Below are positions 62,258 through 64,000 of a DNA stretch of 64,000 nucleotides, one piece after another. The notes beneath the pieces are model-generated. The model made no database searches. It was not told the DNA's origin and was given only the letters and a program-made list of their open reading frames with translations. The stretch comes from Planktothrix paucivesiculata PCC 9631 (GTDB lineage: Bacteria > Cyanobacteriota > Cyanobacteriia > Cyanobacteriales > Microcoleaceae). The DNA lies in assembly GCF_900009265.2 (NCBI RefSeq), contig NZ_LR735018.1, positions 424,600 to 488,599 of the forward strand, in the 5' to 3' direction. The first letter of the stretch is position 1. Every line of letters starts with the position of its first letter. Position numbers and translations under genes: made by a program.

Positions 62258-62611
62258 ATGAGAGATAAAGTAATCAAAATTTGTCAAGCATTAGATTGGC
62301 AAGGAGAACGAGATACCTGGGAATCACCAGACGGTAAAGAGATTCCGTTTATTCGATTTTCTAAATTCATCATGCCTGATAACGATGATTTTAACCGATA
62401 CAATATTGCTGTTACGATATGGGCAAAGAATGTTTCAGTTGAGATTATCGAAAGTTGTGGTGAATGCGGCCCTGAAATAGATTCTGAAGATAGATGGGCA
62501 ATGATTAAGATTTACAGAATTGCCAAAGTTTCTCATGCAGAATTTATTGAAAGAAGCAATGAATTGATTCAACAACTGGAGAAGACGTTGTATGAAAAGT
62601 TCACCCCTTAA
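62258..62611 (+). CDS. Protein of unknown function in the phage-like block
   Basis: A 117-residue acidic protein (MRDKVIKICQALDWQGERDT...) with two nearby cysteines (ESCGECGPE) and a C-terminal helix (FIERSNELIQQLEKTLYE). The start ATG 62258 has AAGGAT 9 bp upstream and the leader element 40 nt upstream; the longer frame from 62186 adds an implausible hydrophobic N-terminus. The next gene overlaps its last 20 bp. Confidence 0.6.
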   Translation: MRDKVIKICQALDWQGERDTWESPDGKEIPFIRFSKFIMPDNDDFNRYNIAVTIWAKNVSVEIIESCGECGPEIDSEDRWAMIKIYRIAKVSHAEFIERSNELIQQLEKTLYEKFTP

Positions 62612-62870
62612 ATCTATTCAATTCCTTCAACTAGAACTACCTTTATTTCCAAAACTCAAACGAAACCAGAAAGTCAAGATTAAAGGCTTAGATTCTGAAG
62701 GAGAATATCCTCACCTTATCGGGAAATTTGGGATAATATTTGCCATTGCCAATAATGGGATTTGGGTAAGATTCCCTGGTTGTTATTTGGGGCGAACCAA
62801 GAAGCGTAAAGTAAAACTAATTTTGCTTTATTCTATTTGGAGTATCGAGTATTTCAAAGTTTCTGAATAG
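62592..62870 (+). CDS. Small SH3-like basic protein, unknown function
   Basis: A 92-residue basic protein with a probable small beta-barrel core (NQKVKIKGLDSEGEYPHL, GKFGIIFAIANNGIWVRF), reminiscent of SH3-like folds, though this is only a pattern impression. It overlaps the preceding gene by 20 bp and lacks its own leader element, so it is likely translated by coupling. Confidence 0.5.
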   Translation: MKSSPLKSIQFLQLELPLFPKLKRNQKVKIKGLDSEGEYPHLIGKFGIIFAIANNGIWVRFPGCYLGRTKKRKVKLILLYSIWSIEYFKVSE

Positions 62871-62874
62871 GGTA

Positions 62875-62883
62875 GCTATCGCT
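62875..62883 (+). promoter_or_regulatory. Leader element copy 5 (GCTATCGCT)
   Basis: GCTATCGCT begins 44 nt before ATG 62919, followed by GGCGTTGTTTCTTTT and ATACATCATG. It starts 4 bp after the preceding stop codon. Confidence 0.65.
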
Positions 62884-62918
62884 AAAGATAGGCGTTGTTT
62901 CTTTTCCTTAAATACATC

Positions 62919-63317
62919 ATGTCTATCGTTATTCAAACTAAAGCCCAAAAGACAGCCTCAACCCTCGTTGATTGCTTCCGAATCCTTGCTTGGCAACATT
63001 ATAAGAGTACCAATAAAGGCTTGAAAATTGAAGGTAAAGAAGTTAAAGGTTTAGAACTCTATGAAATCTTTAAAGCCAATTGGGTTAAGCATGAAATTCA
63101 CAAAATGGATGTAGCTAAAATCCAAAAATTTATTGAGGAAATGGGTTACTCCGAAGAAGAACTTCTGCAAATCCGAGCTGATTATCGGAAACAACAAGCC
63201 AATTACCAATCCAAACGCGAATCAACTGAATCAACTGAATCAACTGAATCAAAAGTCAGTCAACTGAAATCAAAATATCAAGAATCTGATTCTGAATACG
63301 AACCTAAACCTTTCTAA
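62919..63317 (+). CDS. Helical protein with STE repeats, unknown function
   Basis: A 132-residue protein (MSIVIQTKAQKTASTLVDCF...) that is helical and charged (KIQKFIEEMGYSEEELLQI) with a disordered C-terminus containing a 9-bp-encoded repeat ESTESTEST (about 63220-63250). The 24-bp longer frame from 62895 would be hydrophobic and is not chosen. No domain recognised. A terminator follows directly. Confidence 0.6.
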   Translation: MSIVIQTKAQKTASTLVDCFRILAWQHYKSTNKGLKIEGKEVKGLELYEIFKANWVKHEIHKMDVAKIQKFIEEMGYSEEELLQIRADYRKQQANYQSKRESTESTESTESKVSQLKSKYQESDSEYEPKPF

Positions 63318-63335
63318 TTTCTAAACTCCAACTAA

Positions 63336-63370
63336 AGTCTTAGTCTCCTTGTGGGATTAAGGCTTTTTTT
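63336..63370 (+). terminator. Intrinsic terminator
   Basis: AGTCTTAGTC (63336-63345) pairs with GATTAAGGCT (63355-63364) over 10 bp including two G-U pairs, followed by T7. Confidence 0.85.
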
Positions 63371-63391
63371 ATTGGGGCTTTGCTGGGGGGA

Positions 63392-63400
63392 GCTATCGCA
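63392..63400 (+). promoter_or_regulatory. Leader element copy 6 (GCTATCGCA)
   Basis: GCTATCGCA begins 40 nt before ATG 63432, followed by TTTATGAAGTTTCTTGGAG and AAATCAATG. It lies just downstream of a terminator, so a new transcript must begin here for the gene to be expressed. Confidence 0.7.
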
Positions 63401-63431
63401 AATAGTTTATGAAGTTTCTTGGAGTAAATCA

Positions 63432-63917
63432 ATGGCTACTACAATTAAACAAATTATTACCATCAAAATTGAAGTTTTTAATCCCGAAAGCCTCAAAGTT
63501 TATAATAACGATGGTTATGATTCTGAGATTTACTACAATCCAGTTTACTTCGGTGCTAATCGTAAGCCCAAAAACCTTATTGCAACTACCCTGAAATGGC
63601 GTGGTGATTCCCAATCTTTACGGCAACATATCTGGGCTGACTTCAAGCGTTGTTTTTGGAAGAAAGACCAATCCAGTTTTAGTGATCCAATTCAGAATCT
63701 AACAAGAGCAGGGATTGATAACAACAATAAGGTTTCTATTCCTTGTATGGGTATCGTTACACCTATCTTGCTAATTGAATCTGAGGCTTATCGTCCCCAT
63801 GCTGAAGTTGTTGTTAAGGCGGCTAACTTTCTAGCTTTCCTGATGAACAAACAGGAAGAACTCGATTATCTACAATTTCGTGAGCTTCTAGCCAGTTTCG
63901 GTATCATCGAATCCTAA
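63432..63917 (+). CDS. Protein of unknown function in the phage-like block
   Basis: A 161-residue protein (MATTIKQIITIKIEVFNPES...) with beta-strand character early and a helical end (KAANFLAFLMNKQEELDYLQF). GGAG at 63421-63424 fits ATG 63432; the longer frame from 63351 reads through the preceding terminator and is rejected. Codons are AT-rich as in the rest of the block. No family recognised. Confidence 0.6.
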   Translation: MATTIKQIITIKIEVFNPESLKVYNNDGYDSEIYYNPVYFGANRKPKNLIATTLKWRGDSQSLRQHIWADFKRCFWKKDQSSFSDPIQNLTRAGIDNNNKVSIPCMGIVTPILLIESEAYRPHAEVVVKAANFLAFLMNKQEELDYLQFRELLASFGIIES

Positions 63918-63927
63918 GTTTCTAAAT

Positions 63928-63964
63928 AAACCCCTAATTAGATTCAATTTAGTTGGGGGTTTTC
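63928..63964 (+). terminator. Intrinsic terminator
   Basis: AACCCC (63929-63934) pairs with GGGGTT (63956-63961), extended by a weaker inner stem, and T residues follow. It closes the gene ending at 63917. Confidence 0.7.
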
Positions 63965-63989
63965 TCTATTTAACTTATCAATTAAACCA

Positions 63990-64000
63990 ATGAAAATCAC
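63990..64000 (+). CDS. Start of a further gene cut by the window end
   Basis: ATGAAAATCAC follows AAACCA, the same pre-start context as its neighbours (AAATCAATG). Only four codons are visible, and no leader element is present 40 nt upstream. Confidence 0.3.

Overview
The window reads as chromosome of a filamentous, gas-vacuolate, oxygenic cyanobacterium, most likely Oscillatoriales and plausibly Planktothrix or a close relative. The genus is inference. The evidence is a form IB RuBisCO operon (rbcL-rbcX-rbcS), the gas vesicle genes gvpA, gvpC, gvpN and gvpJ, the master regulator rpaA, pcxA (CemA homologue), CAAD, DUF1830 and DUF6761 proteins, frequent GCGATCGC (HIP1) octamers, and palindromic and heptameric intergenic repeats typical of bloom-forming cyanobacteria. 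No rRNA, tRNA or CRISPR array was found.

Layout. 0-20 kb is mostly ordinary chromosome: a stress-type membrane protein cut by the window edge, a BON lipoprotein, a cobalamin-binding-type radical SAM enzyme, an OmpR-type regulator, a grxD/bolA pair, a kexin-like subtilase, a Nudix hydrolase, a beta-hydroxyacid dehydrogenase, tatC, a membrane-anchored CHAT protease, and an iron locus (ferritin-like protein, FTR1 permease, divergent lipoprotein). 20.5-24.7 kb holds rpaA divergent from gvpA-gvpC-gvpN-gvpJ; the shared intergenic region carries an HLR1-like site at activator distance from a candidate gvpA promoter. 24.9-28.6 kb holds pcxA and a RecB/AddB-like P-loop protein. 29-38.7 kb is two adjacent giant RTX, cadherin-like surface or secreted proteins with minisatellite linkers.

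38.7-50 kb mixes core genes (rpsD, moaA, dnaG) with accessory material: a large NACHT ATPase with a multi-pass membrane C-terminus, a small gene broken by a stop codon, an AbrB antitoxin whose PIN toxin has lost its middle, and two intact toxin-antitoxin pairs. 50-58.3 kb holds an ATP-grasp ligase, a GT39-type glycosyltransferase, the RuBisCO operon and a zinc-ribbon Ser/Thr kinase with a membrane domain.

At 58.4 kb an IS701-like element marks an abrupt change. Its right end truncates a Calx-beta/collagen-like protein, and beyond it lies a phage- or plasmid-like block of short, AT-rich, unrecognised genes plus an ATP-dependent DNA ligase missing about 90 central residues. Six of these genes share a leader element, GCTAYYGC placed 40-44 nt before the start codon. 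That element also fixes their true starts and is the best candidate here for undescribed regulation. Other leads are the C-terminal winged-helix-like module shared by GvpC and GvpN, the NACHT-membrane protein, and a repeat element exapted in frame into a P-loop protein.
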